From Sphingomonas sp. CBMAI 2297 (GTDB taxonomy: Bacteria > Pseudomonadota > Alphaproteobacteria > Sphingomonadales > Sphingomonadaceae), in contig NZ_JAPDIR010000003.1 in NCBI RefSeq assembly GCF_029870595.1, positions 62,001 to 126,000 on the forward strand: 64,000 nt of DNA, in the 5' to 3' direction. Each line of letters starts with the position of its first letter. Positions within the stretch are counted from its first letter, which is position 1. Under the pieces are notes generated by a model, which was not told where the DNA came from, searched no databases, and saw only the letters and a program-made list of their open reading frames with translations. The position numbers and the translations under genes were made by a program. Below, in pieces: positions 26,215-35,463 of this stretch.

Positions 26215-26586
26215 ATGGGCTTCGAACTCGATCACGCCATCGTCCGCTGCACCGACAAGGCCGGGGCCGCGCAATTCTTCGCCGATCTGATCGGCGCTGC
26301 GCCGGTGCGCGCCTTGGGGCCGTTCGCGGCCGTACGAGTCAACGACCGGTTGACGCTCGACTTCTATGACGAGGGCACCTTCGTGTTCGGCCATTTCGCC
26401 TTCATGGTCGAGGATGGGGATTTCGACGCGATTCTGGAACGCGTCGCGGCGCATGACCTGTCGTTCGGGTCCGGGCCGTTCGCCCGGGACCGGAGGATCA
26501 ACCGCCACAATCGCGGGCGTGGGATCTATGTCTGGGACGGCGACGGCAACAGCTACGAATTCTTTACCACCGACCCGCTGGGCTGA
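26215..26586 (+). CDS. VOC-family (glyoxalase/bleomycin-resistance fold) protein
   Basis: 123 residues, a single vicinal-oxygen-chelate module pair: FELDHAIVRCTDKAGAAQFF with His7, FGHFAFMVEDGDFDAILERV with a central His, and the C-terminal RGIYVWDGDGNSYEFFT carrying the conserved Glu. These three give a plausible metal site. Last gene of the TetR-controlled operon. Its reaction is not evident, although an SDR plus VOC pair suggests turnover of a small carbonyl or aromatic compound. Confidence 0.85.
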   Translation: MGFELDHAIVRCTDKAGAAQFFADLIGAAPVRALGPFAAVRVNDRLTLDFYDEGTFVFGHFAFMVEDGDFDAILERVAAHDLSFGSGPFARDRRINRHNRGRGIYVWDGDGNSYEFFTTDPLG

Positions 26587-26631
26587 GGCGGCACGCGCAC
26601 GCCCGGATAGTGGCTGCCGCGCGCCGCCGCC

Positions 26632-27009
26632 CTATCGATCCGTGCGGCTGATGATCTTCGCCACGCCGTCCTTCGGGATGCCGATCATATAGTTGGTTCC
26701 GCCCTTGCAGGTGACCCGCCAGGTCGGGACGCCGTCCTGGTCGGCGATGCGGGTCGAGCTGTCGACATGCTCGCAGGGCAAGGGCGCGTCCTGCAGCGCC
26801 CGGATGAAGGTCGCATTGCGCTGGGCGTCGTTCTGGCCGAGCACGGCGGCGCTGTAGTTGGTCGCGTCCGCCCCGTTCCCGGCATCGAGCTCGTTGAGCG
26901 GCTCGGCAGTCACCGCGTCGTTGGCGGTGGGATTGGCCGTATCGGAACCTCCGCCGCAGCCCGCGAGCGCCAGCATGGCCAAAGCCGGCACGATGATCCG
27001 CTTCAACAT
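26632..27009 (-). CDS. Small lipoprotein
   Basis: 125 residues from the ATG at 27009 with GGAAGGG upstream. Lipoprotein signal peptide MLKRIIVPALAMLALAGC, lipobox LAGC, then a Gly/Asp-rich linker and a domain with two cysteines (PLPCEHVDSS, WRVTCKGGTNYMIGIPKDG). I do not recognise the family. Separated from the upstream amidohydrolase gene by a hairpin, so probably its own transcript. Confidence 0.75.
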   Translation of the reverse strand: MLKRIIVPALAMLALAGCGGGSDTANPTANDAVTAEPLNELDAGNGADATNYSAAVLGQNDAQRNATFIRALQDAPLPCEHVDSSTRIADQDGVPTWRVTCKGGTNYMIGIPKDGVAKIISRTDR

Positions 27010-27029
27010 GTCGCATCCCTTCCGAAAAG

Positions 27030-27056
27030 ACGGTCCCGCAATCAATGCGGGACCGT
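27030..27056 (-). terminator. Terminator of the amidohydrolase operon
   Basis: Perfect 11-base stem ACGGTCCCGCA / TGCGGGACCGT with a 5-base loop; on the minus strand it is followed by CTTTTC. It lies 12 bases past the amidohydrolase stop. Confidence 0.8.
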
Positions 27057-27067
27057 AACCAAGGTTC

Positions 27068-28384
27068 CTAGCGCTGATATGCCTTGGGCAGCGCGCCGTC
27101 CTTCGGATCGAGATAGCGCTGGCGCAGGCGCGTCCAGCGATTCTCGAGCGGCTGCTCGACGCCGTCGATGAACACGCTCACCGCCGAGGTGCCGATCTCG
27201 AGCGGGTCGCCGTCCCAGATCACCACATCGCCGCGGCGGCCGGGCTTGAGCGAGCCGAACTCGCCCCCCAGCCCGAGCGCCTCGGCCGGCTTCGAGCTGA
27301 TCGCCGCAAAGGCCGCGCCCCAATCGAGGCCGGTGGCACCGGGCACCTTGGTCAGCGCGACCAGGTTGCCGGCATATTGCTTCTCCCAGCGCGCCTGGCG
27401 CGCCTCGTCCTGGTTGATCGTGCCGATCGCGACCACAACGCCCGCCGCCGCCATCCGGCCGATGTTCGACTGGCTCGCGGCGAGCTGCTCGAAGCTCTCG
27501 GGCAGGTCGTTGAGCGCGGTGGCGATCACCGGCACGCCCGCCGCCGCGATCTGCGGCGCGACCGTCCAGCCTTCGGTGGCACCGACGAACACCAGCTTGA
27601 GCGCGGGGATTTCCTTCCTGAGCTGGAGCAGCACCAGCATGTCGGACGCGCGCTCGACATGGACGAGGAGCGGCGTGCGGCCCTGAAGGACCGGCACCAG
27701 CGCCTCGGCATCGGCGCGCGTCAGGAAGGCATCCTTGCTGCGATCGTTGAAGCTGCCCGGCGCGCGGATATAGTCGCGCACCTCGAACAGCACGTTCTTC
27801 AGCGCGGCATAGGCGGCCGGCCGGCTGCCGCCCGCGGCACGGGCGCCGCTTTCGCCCCATTCCATGAACTGGAAGGCGCGCGGCTTGCTCACCGCGTCCA
27901 TGTCCGCGCCCAGATCGATGATCGCGCCCTGGCCCGCGAAGATCGAGCCGGAATTGTCGGGAGCGACCACCGCGCGCGTGATGCCCTCGGCCCGGTTGAT
28001 CGCGATCGGGCTCGACTTGGGATTCACCGCCGGCGCCACGTCGATCGCGGCGTGGAAGCCGACATTGCCCGGACCGGTATCGTTCGTCTGGTCGACGCCA
28101 TCGACCTCGACGATGCCCAGGCGCGTGAAGCCGGCGAAGATGCCGGGCGAGACCCATTTGCCGCCCGCATCGATCACGCGGATGCCGGCGGGCACGGCGA
28201 CGCCGGGGCCGGCGGCGACGACCCGGCCGTCGCGGATCACGACGGTGCCGCCCTCGACGGGCTGGCCGCCGTCGCCGACGACCAGCCTGGCGTTGGTGAT
28301 CGCCACGGTCTGGGCCGCGGCGGGAGCCGCGAGGACGGCGATCGGAGCGAGCGCCGCGGCGGCGAGAAGGAGCTTCCTGGTCAT
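27068..28384 (-). CDS. Amidohydrolase-fold exported protein, likely lacking the HxH metal motif
   Basis: 438 residues with a signal peptide (MTRKLLLAAAALAPIAVLAA). Composite beta domain VAITNARLVVGDGGQPVEGG and the C-terminal KPGRRGDVVIWDGDPLEIGT show it is of the metal-dependent amidohydrolase superfamily. Where the first metal ligands should be (xHxH after V-x-P-G), the sequence reads VSPGIFAGFTRLG, with no histidine. The lipoprotein encoded just upstream has an intact HSH there. The two genes overlap (TGATG), so an active/inactive pair is likely. Confidence 0.85.
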   Translation of the reverse strand: MTRKLLLAAAALAPIAVLAAPAAAQTVAITNARLVVGDGGQPVEGGTVVIRDGRVVAAGPGVAVPAGIRVIDAGGKWVSPGIFAGFTRLGIVEVDGVDQTNDTGPGNVGFHAAIDVAPAVNPKSSPIAINRAEGITRAVVAPDNSGSIFAGQGAIIDLGADMDAVSKPRAFQFMEWGESGARAAGGSRPAAYAALKNVLFEVRDYIRAPGSFNDRSKDAFLTRADAEALVPVLQGRTPLLVHVERASDMLVLLQLRKEIPALKLVFVGATEGWTVAPQIAAAGVPVIATALNDLPESFEQLAASQSNIGRMAAAGVVVAIGTINQDEARQARWEKQYAGNLVALTKVPGATGLDWGAAFAAISSKPAEALGLGGEFGSLKPGRRGDVVIWDGDPLEIGTSAVSVFIDGVEQPLENRWTRLRQRYLDPKDGALPKAYQR

Positions 28385-29805
28385 CACTTCACATCCCCCT
28401 CGCCCGGCTGACCGAGCTCGAAATCGGAAACCGGCCGGCGCTTCGGATCCTTGGCGTCGTAGAGCAGCGCGCCATCGACCCAGACCATCTCGGGCCGGGT
28501 GTAGACGCTGAACGGATTGCCGTTCCACAGCACCACGTCCGCCATCTTGCCGGGCTTGAGGCTGCCGGTCTTGTCGGCGATGCCCAGCGCCTTGGCCGGG
28601 TTGATCGCCAGCCAGGTCCAGGCATGTTCCTCGCTGATGTTCATCCCCGCCTTGATGCCCGAGGCACGCGCCTTGGCGACTTCCTGGTTGAGCCGCTGGA
28701 TGCCGTTGGCGTCGTCCGAATGGATCATCGCGCAGGCGCCTTCCTTGTCGAGGATGGCGAGGTTCTCGGGCACCGCGTCATAGGCTTCCATCTTGAAGCC
28801 GTACCAATCGGCCCAGACGGCGGCGCAGGTGCTGTTCGCCTTGAGCAGGTCGGCGATCTTATAGGCTTCCACGGCGTGGTGGAACGCCGAGACGTGATAG
28901 CCGAACTCCTTGGCCATATCCATGACGACGGCCATCTCGTCGGCGCGGTAGCAATGGTTCTGGACCAGGATCTCGCCCTCCAGCACGCCGCGCAGCGTGT
29001 CCATGGCGAGGTCGCGGGCGGGCGCTTCGCCGCCCTTCTCCTCATAGCGGTCCCAGCGGCGCTTATATTCGGCCGCGCGCGCCCAAGTCTGGCGATCGAC
29101 CGCGACATTGCCCATCCGGGTCGAGGGCATGCGGCCCTTCGAGCCATAGACGCGCTTGGGGTTCTCGCCACAGGCCATCTTGAGGCCATAGGGGGCGCCG
29201 GGGAACTTCATGCCCTGCATGGTGCGGGCATAGACGTTCTTCACCACCACCGAGCGGCCGCCCATCAGATTGGCCGAGCCGGGAAGGATCTGCAGCGTGG
29301 TGACGCCCCCGTTCGCAAGCGCGCGGCCGAAGCCGGGGTCCTGCGGCCAGACGCTGTGCTCGGCCCAGACCTCGGCGGTGACCGGGCCGGTCATCTCGTT
29401 GCCGTCCGAATTGGCCTGGACGCCGGGCGAGGGATAGTCGCCGAGATGGCTGTGGATGTCGATCACGCCCGGGGTGACATATTTGCCCTGCCCGTCGATC
29501 ACCGTCGCGCCGGCGGCGTCGAGATTCTGGCCGACCGCGACGATCTTGCCGTCGCGGAACAGCAGCTGGCCGCGATCGATCCGCCCGCCCTCGCCGTCGA
29601 GCACGGTGACGTTGGTGAGCAATGTCGGCGCGCCCGGATAGGCGTGATAGGTCGAGGGGAAGGGATCATGGCTATAGCCCTTGCCCTTGCCGGGACCGCT
29701 CGCCGCCGGCGCGGGATCGGAAGCGGCGCTCCGCGCCCTGGTGCCGCCGGAATCGCAGGCCGCGAGCCCCGCCAGCGCACCAAAGATGATTAACGTCCGG
29801 ATCAA
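28384..29805 (-). CDS. Amidohydrolase-family lipoprotein
   Basis: 473 residues from a TTG at 29805 with a strong GGGGGAGG site; this start opens a lipoprotein signal peptide ending LAGLAAC. The metal-binding motif is GVIDIHSHLG. Other conserved parts: VLDGEGGRIDRGQLLFRDGK, EGEILVQNHCYRADEM, ACAMIHSDDANGIQRL and SLKPGKMADVVLWNGNPF. It resembles imidazolonepropionase- or prolidase-like amidohydrolases of sphingomonads; the substrate is not clear. First gene of a two-gene operon, divergent from the FixL-like kinase. Confidence 0.88.
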   Translation of the reverse strand: MIRTLIIFGALAGLAACDSGGTRARSAASDPAPAASGPGKGKGYSHDPFPSTYHAYPGAPTLLTNVTVLDGEGGRIDRGQLLFRDGKIVAVGQNLDAAGATVIDGQGKYVTPGVIDIHSHLGDYPSPGVQANSDGNEMTGPVTAEVWAEHSVWPQDPGFGRALANGGVTTLQILPGSANLMGGRSVVVKNVYARTMQGMKFPGAPYGLKMACGENPKRVYGSKGRMPSTRMGNVAVDRQTWARAAEYKRRWDRYEEKGGEAPARDLAMDTLRGVLEGEILVQNHCYRADEMAVVMDMAKEFGYHVSAFHHAVEAYKIADLLKANSTCAAVWADWYGFKMEAYDAVPENLAILDKEGACAMIHSDDANGIQRLNQEVAKARASGIKAGMNISEEHAWTWLAINPAKALGIADKTGSLKPGKMADVVLWNGNPFSVYTRPEMVWVDGALLYDAKDPKRRPVSDFELGQPGEGDVK

Positions 29806-29967
29806 GCGAATCCTCCCCCTTGCGTAAGGAACGAGTGATCGCGCAGGTGCTGTCCAGTTGGCAAGCCGTCCTTCTTCGCAAAGAAACTGAACCACTCTGG
29901 ACTATCCCCATTTTCTCTTGGGCTTGATTGGTGTTATTGACAGTTCCCGGAAGGGGAAGGTGCATCG

Positions 29968-32694
29968 TTGCGCTCCGCAATTGACCCCACCGAGCCATCA
30001 TGGGTGGCAGCGCCCGTGAATCGACGAGTCGCGCTCGCGCTCGCCTTTTTCGGGCTGGCCTGCAGCCTGGCAGCTTTCGCAGGCTGGCTCCTCCATTTTC
30101 CGGCGCTGCGCGGGTTCGGCCTGAACGATTTCCCGATCTGGCCCTGGACCGCGATCGGCTATATCGGCCTGTCGCTGGGCTTCGTGGCTTCGTTCCTGGG
30201 CCGGCGGCGGCTGGCGATCAACTTCCTCGCAGTGCCGCTGACCATCGCCCTCGTCGCGCTGTTCGAGCGCTGGACCGAGATCGACCTGGGCGTCGACCGG
30301 CTGCTCTTCCCCGGCCAGCTCGACCAGTTCAGCTTCAGCTTTCCGGGGCGGGTGGGCATCAATCCGGCCGCGGTGTTCCTCGTGCTCGGCCTCGCCGGGC
30401 TCGGGCAATGCGTGCAGGACCTGGTGGCGAAGGAGATGCGCAGCCTGGTCGCGATGGTCGCGCTCGGGCTGGCCGCGTCCGCGGCGATCATCATCCTGTT
30501 CTCGCGCGCCGGCACCGGGCCGGCCCTGCCGCTGCTCACCACTTCGCTGCCAGCCGCGATCGTCTCGATCTCGCTGGCGCTGGCCGCGATCACCTGGAAC
30601 AGCGGCTTTGGCTGGATGCGCGACCTGGCGCGCGATCCCGACAATCGCCGCATGCTGCAGATCCTGCTGCCCGCCGCGCTGATCCTGCCCGTGCTGCCGG
30701 CGGTGCTGGAACTGGTGCTCGCGCGGCGGATGGTGTTCACCGCCGCGCCGGGCCAGCTGCTGGCGATGCTCGGCAACGTGCTGATCGTCGGCACGATCGC
30801 CTATTGGGCCGTCACCCGGGTCGCGCGCGAGCAATCGGTGCAGGTCGAGCTGAGCGAGGCCATCGACGTCACCACCATGGCGCTCACCTCGCCCGACGGC
30901 CGGATCGTCCACTGGTCTGAAGGCGCGGCCCGCCTGTTCGGGTGGAGCGAGGAGGAAGCCCGCGGGCAGAACAAATATCTCCTGCTCCGCTCGCGCTGCG
31001 AAAGCGCCGAGACCGCCCTGCCCCGCCGCCCGCAGGACGAGACGCAGGAACTGGTGGAGACGACGCGGGACGGGCGCGAGATCGCGATCCTCGAGCGCGT
31101 CCACCGCGTCGAGATCGTCGGGCGCGATCCGGTGATCATCCACAAGATGACCGACATCTCCGACCGCGCCCGCGCCGTGGCCGAACTGCGCGAAAGCGAG
31201 GAGCGGCTCGCGATCGCCACCGCGACGCACGAGGTGGGCGTGTTCGAATGGGACGTCGCCACCGGCCGGCTCGCCTGGGCGCCCGGCGCGGAGGAGCGGC
31301 TGGGGCTGGTCCCCGGCACCGTCACCAGCTTCGACAGCTGGCGCGACCAGATCGAGCCCGAGGATGCCGAACGCGTGATGGAGACGATCGAGGCGGCCGT
31401 CGCCGATCGCGCGCCGCGCTTCAGCTTCCGGTACCGCTTCAAGAAGAGCAACGGATCGGTGCGCGCGGTGGAGGGATCGTCGCGCGCCTTTTACGACGCC
31501 GAGGGCAATCTGGTCCGCACCATCGGCGCCATGCTCGACATCACCGAGCGCGAGGAGCGCGAGGCGGCGCTGCGCCGCCGCGAGGCGCAGCTGCGCTCGA
31601 TCATCGAGACCGTGCCCGAGGCGATGCTGGCGGTGGACGAGGAAGGCACGATCCGCGTGTTCAGCACCGCCGCCGAAGCCCTGTGGGATTATCGCGCCCA
31701 TGAGGTGCTGGGCCATAATTTCGCGATGCTCACGCCCTATCCCCGCGACGAGGAAGCGGAATCGGAGACCCGGCTGAGCGCCTTCCTCAAGGCCGGCAAG
31801 CCGCTGGAACCGGGCCAGACGATCGCCGCCGCCGGCCTGACCCGCACCGGCGAGCATTTCCCGATGGAGGTCCGGGGCGGCGTCGCCCAGATCGACGGGC
31901 ATTTGCTCTACACGCTCTTCGCCCGCAGCCTCAGCGAGCAGTTCGCCGCCGAGGAGCGGCTGAGCGAGCTCAATGCCGAGCTTGCCCATGTCGGCCGCCA
32001 GTCGGCGATGAGCGAGCTCGCCGCCGACATGGCGCACGAGCTCAACCAGCCGCTCGCCGCGACCTCCAACTTCCTCGCCGCGGCGCGGATGCTGCTCGAC
32101 AAGGGTGAGGAATTCGAGCGGGTCGGCGAATTGCTGCGCATGGCCAATGAACAGACGCTGCGGGCCGGAGAGATCATCCGCCGGCTGCGCAGCTTTACCA
32201 TGCGCGGCGAAGTGGATCTGCGCTTCACCCCGCTGGCGCCGACAATTCGTGACGCAGCCGATCTGGTCCTCATCGGAACCAGCCAGTTCAACATCAGGCT
32301 GACTTACGATCTGGACCCCGAAATACCCTGCGTCTTCGCGGACCGCGTGCAAGTGCAGCAAGTTGTTGTTAATCTTTTGCGCAATTCCATAGATGTTCTT
32401 CGCCAACAAGGCGCCAACGATCGCCGCATTACCGTGAGGTCACGCAAGTCTACCAAAGATATGATTGCAATAGAGATCGCTGATAGTGGGCCGGGCATAC
32501 CGGAACCAATGCTCGACCAACTCTTTTCCCGTTTTACGACAACGAAGAAAGAAGGCGCAGGAATGGGTATTGGACTTTCCATCAGCAAGCGTATCATTGA
32601 AGCCCATGGTGGGGTTCTGAGCGCCGAAAACCGACCCGAAGGGGGCGCGGTTTTCCGCTTCACGCTACCCACGACGGAACAGGGTGGAGAGTAG
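29968..32694 (+). CDS. Membrane-bound multi-PAS sensor histidine kinase, FixL-like
   Basis: 908 residues from a TTG at 29968 with GGAAGGGGAAGG 7 bases upstream. The first 290 residues hold about eight membrane helices; then three PAS domains (about 295-410, 415-540 and 545-665) and a HisKA/HATPase core. His690 is in MAHELNQPLAATSNF, an H box of the FixL/HPK4 group; N box VVVNLLRNSIDVL, G boxes IADSGPGIP and GMGIGLSISKRI are intact. No heme-binding PAS signature can be claimed. Followed one base later by its FixJ-type regulator. The last ~450 bases are visibly less GC-rich than the rest. Confidence 0.92.
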   Translation: MRSAIDPTEPSWVAAPVNRRVALALAFFGLACSLAAFAGWLLHFPALRGFGLNDFPIWPWTAIGYIGLSLGFVASFLGRRRLAINFLAVPLTIALVALFERWTEIDLGVDRLLFPGQLDQFSFSFPGRVGINPAAVFLVLGLAGLGQCVQDLVAKEMRSLVAMVALGLAASAAIIILFSRAGTGPALPLLTTSLPAAIVSISLALAAITWNSGFGWMRDLARDPDNRRMLQILLPAALILPVLPAVLELVLARRMVFTAAPGQLLAMLGNVLIVGTIAYWAVTRVAREQSVQVELSEAIDVTTMALTSPDGRIVHWSEGAARLFGWSEEEARGQNKYLLLRSRCESAETALPRRPQDETQELVETTRDGREIAILERVHRVEIVGRDPVIIHKMTDISDRARAVAELRESEERLAIATATHEVGVFEWDVATGRLAWAPGAEERLGLVPGTVTSFDSWRDQIEPEDAERVMETIEAAVADRAPRFSFRYRFKKSNGSVRAVEGSSRAFYDAEGNLVRTIGAMLDITEREEREAALRRREAQLRSIIETVPEAMLAVDEEGTIRVFSTAAEALWDYRAHEVLGHNFAMLTPYPRDEEAESETRLSAFLKAGKPLEPGQTIAAAGLTRTGEHFPMEVRGGVAQIDGHLLYTLFARSLSEQFAAEERLSELNAELAHVGRQSAMSELAADMAHELNQPLAATSNFLAAARMLLDKGEEFERVGELLRMANEQTLRAGEIIRRLRSFTMRGEVDLRFTPLAPTIRDAADLVLIGTSQFNIRLTYDLDPEIPCVFADRVQVQQVVVNLLRNSIDVLRQQGANDRRITVRSRKSTKDMIAIEIADSGPGIPEPMLDQLFSRFTTTKKEGAGMGIGLSISKRIIEAHGGVLSAENRPEGGAVFRFTLPTTEQGGE

Positions 32695-33309
32695 ATGACA
32701 AAAACGGTCTATATCGTGGACGACGACGATGCCGTCCGGGCCTCTTTGCACAGTCTCCTTTCGCTTCGCTCCGATCTGGTGATCCGGGCCTTTCGTTCGG
32801 GCGACATTTTCCTGGAATCGCTGCCGGATCTCGATCCGGGCGTGCTGCTGCTCGATTTCCACATGCCGGGCTCGACCGGGCTCGACGTGCTCAACGCGGT
32901 GACCAGCGATCCGCGCTTCGTGGCGATCATCCTGACCGGCCAGGGCAATGTCGGCCTGGCGGTGCAGGCGATGAAGGCCGGCGCGCTCGATTTCATCGAG
33001 AAGCCCTATGAGGCCGAGTTCCTGATGACGGCGATCGACCTCGCCTTCTCCCGGCTGGAGGAGGGCAGCGAGGCGGCGACCCGGGTCAATGCCGCGGAAT
33101 CGAAGATCGGCAAGCTCTCCCCGCGCGAGAAGGACGTGCTCAAGGGACTGATCGAGGGACGTTCGAACAAGATCATCGCCTATGAGCTCGACATCAGCCC
33201 GCGCACCGTCGAGATCTATCGCGCGAACCTGATGGAGAAGCTGGAGGTGCGCAGCCTTTCCGAAGCCCTGCGCATCGCCTTTGCCGCGGGGATGTTCCCC
33301 AAGAGCTAG
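32695..33309 (+). CDS. FixJ-like response regulator (receiver plus LuxR-type HTH)
   Basis: 204 residues. Receiver domain with VDDDD, phosphoacceptor Asp54 in LLLDFHMPGS and the conserved Lys in FIEKPYE; a LuxR/FixJ DNA-binding domain at about 135-200 (LSPREKDVLKGLIEGRSNKI, SPRTVEIYRANLMEKL). The start immediately follows the kinase stop, so the two are a pair. Targets are unknown. Confidence 0.93.
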   Translation: MTKTVYIVDDDDAVRASLHSLLSLRSDLVIRAFRSGDIFLESLPDLDPGVLLLDFHMPGSTGLDVLNAVTSDPRFVAIILTGQGNVGLAVQAMKAGALDFIEKPYEAEFLMTAIDLAFSRLEEGSEAATRVNAAESKIGKLSPREKDVLKGLIEGRSNKIIAYELDISPRTVEIYRANLMEKLEVRSLSEALRIAFAAGMFPKS

Positions 33310-33318
33310 GGGCCCTGC

Positions 33319-33669
33319 TCAGCGCTCGGGATAGCCCCAGCCGGGCAGCATGCCCTCGATGGTGCTGGCCGGATCGTCGCGCGGGATGCGCGGCGGATAT
33401 GCCGCATCCGTCGCCGCGCCGCCGACCACCGCGATGGCGCGCCAGCGCGGATCGGCACGGAGCGCGGCCTCGCCGCCGGGCCGCAGGGCAAGCGCGGCCT
33501 CGTCGATGATCAGGACCGGGCTCCGGGCCAGCCAGCGCTCGACGCGCGGATCATCGAGATTGTCGATGGTGACGAGATCCGCGCCCGCCATGGACAGGCG
33601 CGCGATCAGCGTGCTGCGGAGGCCCATCTCACGCGCAACGAGCACCAGCAATGGGAACCTGGGGCTCAC
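33319..33669 (-). CDS. Hypothetical protein, possibly receiver-like
   Basis: 116 residues from a GTG at 33669 with GGAGG upstream. FPLLVLVAREMGLRSTLIAR and SPVLIIDEAALALRPGGEAA alternate like a degenerate receiver or Rossmann-type fold, with an Asp in LIIDEA at the expected end of strand 3, but the other acidic residues are missing. Family not recognised. Convergent with the FixJ-like gene. Confidence 0.55.
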   Translation of the reverse strand: MSPRFPLLVLVAREMGLRSTLIARLSMAGADLVTIDNLDDPRVERWLARSPVLIIDEAALALRPGGEAALRADPRWRAIAVVGGAATDAAYPPRIPRDDPASTIEGMLPGWGYPER

Positions 33670-33787
33670 CTGGCCCTCCTGCGACTTGCGACCCGGGCTT
33701 CCCGCCCGTTGCTGCGCGAATCTATGCGCGGCGATGCAGATACTGCCATCCGTGGCTTCTACCTAAGTGTCGGGCCGAAAAGGCGGA

Positions 33788-35125
33788 TCAGAACGAGAAG
33801 GTGAGATCGGCGTGCCCGAAGCGGGTGTCGCCGGTGCGCGGCGCATTGGGCGCGTCATGCAGGAAACGGCCCTTGGCGAGCCAGGCGGCGCCGAGTTCCA
33901 GGCGCAATTCCCGCGGCACCAGCCAGCGGCGGCCGCGCAGCTCGAACTGGGTGCCGCCGAAACGCCCCGCGCGCCCGGTCCGGTCGGTTACGCCGGTCGC
34001 CGAGAAGCTGTCGGTCGCGGTGGCCAGCCACGCGCCGCGCACCGATGCCATCAGGTCGAGCCGCACGGAAGGCCTGGCCTCGAAGCGGATGCCCGGCGAC
34101 ACGATGTTCGCCCGTCCGAACGCGCCATAGAGCGAGAGCGGGCCGAAATCGGCGCGGCGGGCGCCATAGAGCGTGTCGAAGCGCGTGAAGCTGTCGGGAT
34201 TGGCCGTGTCGCCGCTGGCATAGTCGAACAGCGCGGCCAGGCGCGGCGCCCAGCCGCCGCCGAAGGTCCAGCCCGCCTCGGCGTGCACGAAGCCCGCGCG
34301 GACGCGAAGGTCATGAACATCCGTCACCGCGGCGGTGGCGCGGGCCAGGCCGCGCTGCAGGGCGGTTTCGACTTCATAGTCGAGCGCGTGCTGCGCGGGC
34401 GCCCGGCGCAGGCGCATGCCGAACGTCACCAGGCGGCGATTGCGGGTCGGGTGCGTCGCCCGGTCATGCTCGATCAGGCGGAAGGCATAGGTTTCGAGTG
34501 CGCTCTTGCCGAACAGGCTGGCGAGCGTGGCGTTGCCGCCGAAGAACTCGATATTCTCGGTCGCGCGGTCGAGCTGGACCTTGTTGTCATAGATGTCCGC
34601 CGGCGTGTCCGGCAGCGCGGTGAAGGGGCGCGTCCAGAACAGGAAAAGCTGGTTGCGGCGCGCATCCTGCATCTCGAGCTTGGCACCGAGATAGGTGGGC
34701 ACGCCGTTGGGGAAATCGGTGCGCCCGACGAGGCGGCTGGCGCCGATGTCCATCGCGAACTTGCCGGCGGTCAGCTGGATGCCCTTGGCGGGCCGCCAGG
34801 CGAGATAGGCCTGGACCGGCTCGAGATCGTTGATCTCGTTGGTGCGCACCGAGCTCCGGTCGCTCTCGCCATAACCGCGCGCGTCGACCAGCTCGCCGCC
34901 CAGCGTGAACCCGCCGATCTCGGCCTTCGCCGCCAGCACCGAGCGGAACGAGAGGAAGCTGTCATGCTCGGGCGTGTTCGGGCGAAACTGGCCGCCGATC
35001 GTCTCGGCGCGGACGCGCAGGCTGCCGTTCGCGCTCAGCTTCACCCCATCCTGCGCGAATGCCGGCACGGCGGCGAGCGGCAGGATCGCCGCACAGGCGA
35101 CGGGGATGCGAACGGAACGGATCAA
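33788..35125 (-). CDS. Outer-membrane porin of the alginate-export type
   Basis: 445 residues from a TTG at 35125 with GGAG upstream. Signal peptide MIRSVRIPVACAAILPLAAV...PAFAQ; the mature protein is a run of amphipathic strands and ends in Phe (FGHADLTFSF), the outer-membrane insertion signature. SLRVRAETIGGQFRPN, VQAYLAWRPAKGIQLTAGKF and GAKLEMQDARRNQLFLFW match the alginate_exp (AlgE-like) family, which in sphingomonads is usually a general porin rather than a true alginate exporter. Confidence 0.82.
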   Translation of the reverse strand: MIRSVRIPVACAAILPLAAVPAFAQDGVKLSANGSLRVRAETIGGQFRPNTPEHDSFLSFRSVLAAKAEIGGFTLGGELVDARGYGESDRSSVRTNEINDLEPVQAYLAWRPAKGIQLTAGKFAMDIGASRLVGRTDFPNGVPTYLGAKLEMQDARRNQLFLFWTRPFTALPDTPADIYDNKVQLDRATENIEFFGGNATLASLFGKSALETYAFRLIEHDRATHPTRNRRLVTFGMRLRRAPAQHALDYEVETALQRGLARATAAVTDVHDLRVRAGFVHAEAGWTFGGGWAPRLAALFDYASGDTANPDSFTRFDTLYGARRADFGPLSLYGAFGRANIVSPGIRFEARPSVRLDLMASVRGAWLATATDSFSATGVTDRTGRAGRFGGTQFELRGRRWLVPRELRLELGAAWLAKGRFLHDAPNAPRTGDTRFGHADLTFSF

Positions 35126-35228
35126 GGGACACTCCGGAGATGGTTACCCGTTCAATTATAGGATGATTCGCAAACTCCGGTTCACCCTTGCGGAAACTGC
35201 GCCGCCTCCGGGTGAATCCGGGAATAGC

Positions 35229-35235
35229 CCTATAA
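35229..35235 (+). promoter_or_regulatory. CCTATAA motility-type promoter element
   Basis: CCTATAAT upstream of the chemoreceptor relic; a second, similar CCTACAAT is at 35281-35288, 32 bases before the relic's start codon. Same element as upstream of motA, the PilZ gene, fliN and flgI. Confidence 0.4.
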
Positions 35236-35319
35236 TGATCCTAGTTTTCCGCGTGTCGGAACATCCCCTGAGCCGCGGCGCCTACAATGGAAACGCCGGA
35301 AGGCAATGGAGGATCAGGA

Positions 35320-35463
35320 ATGCTCGGCATGATCAACAGATGAATCCCGACGAAGAAGATGCTGGCGGCCCTCCCGTTTCCGGGCGCCCGGCTCCTCGAC
35401 CAGGGGTTCAACGACCACGTATTGAACAAGGCGCTCGGCGACGACGACTGGAGGTCGTCCTGA
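35320..35463 (+). pseudogene. Gutted chemoreceptor gene: 5' and 3' ends only
   Basis: Preceded by a GGAGGATCAGGA ribosome binding site, the frame from ATG 35320 reads MLGMINR, stop (TGA 35341-35343), IPTKKMLAALPFPG... and ends ALGDDDWRSS stop at 35463. The intact neighbours begin MLTKLKIPTKILALVAL and end GNDDWTAF, and the same TGATGCCGCCGCTCCCCATA follows both this relic and MCP1. So this is a third chemoreceptor that lost its middle by deletion and gained an in-frame stop. It is not expected to make a functional protein. Confidence 0.7.

Noticed and set aside
33788..35125. True alginate exporter
   Set aside because: No alginate biosynthesis genes nearby; the family is a generic porin in sphingomonads.
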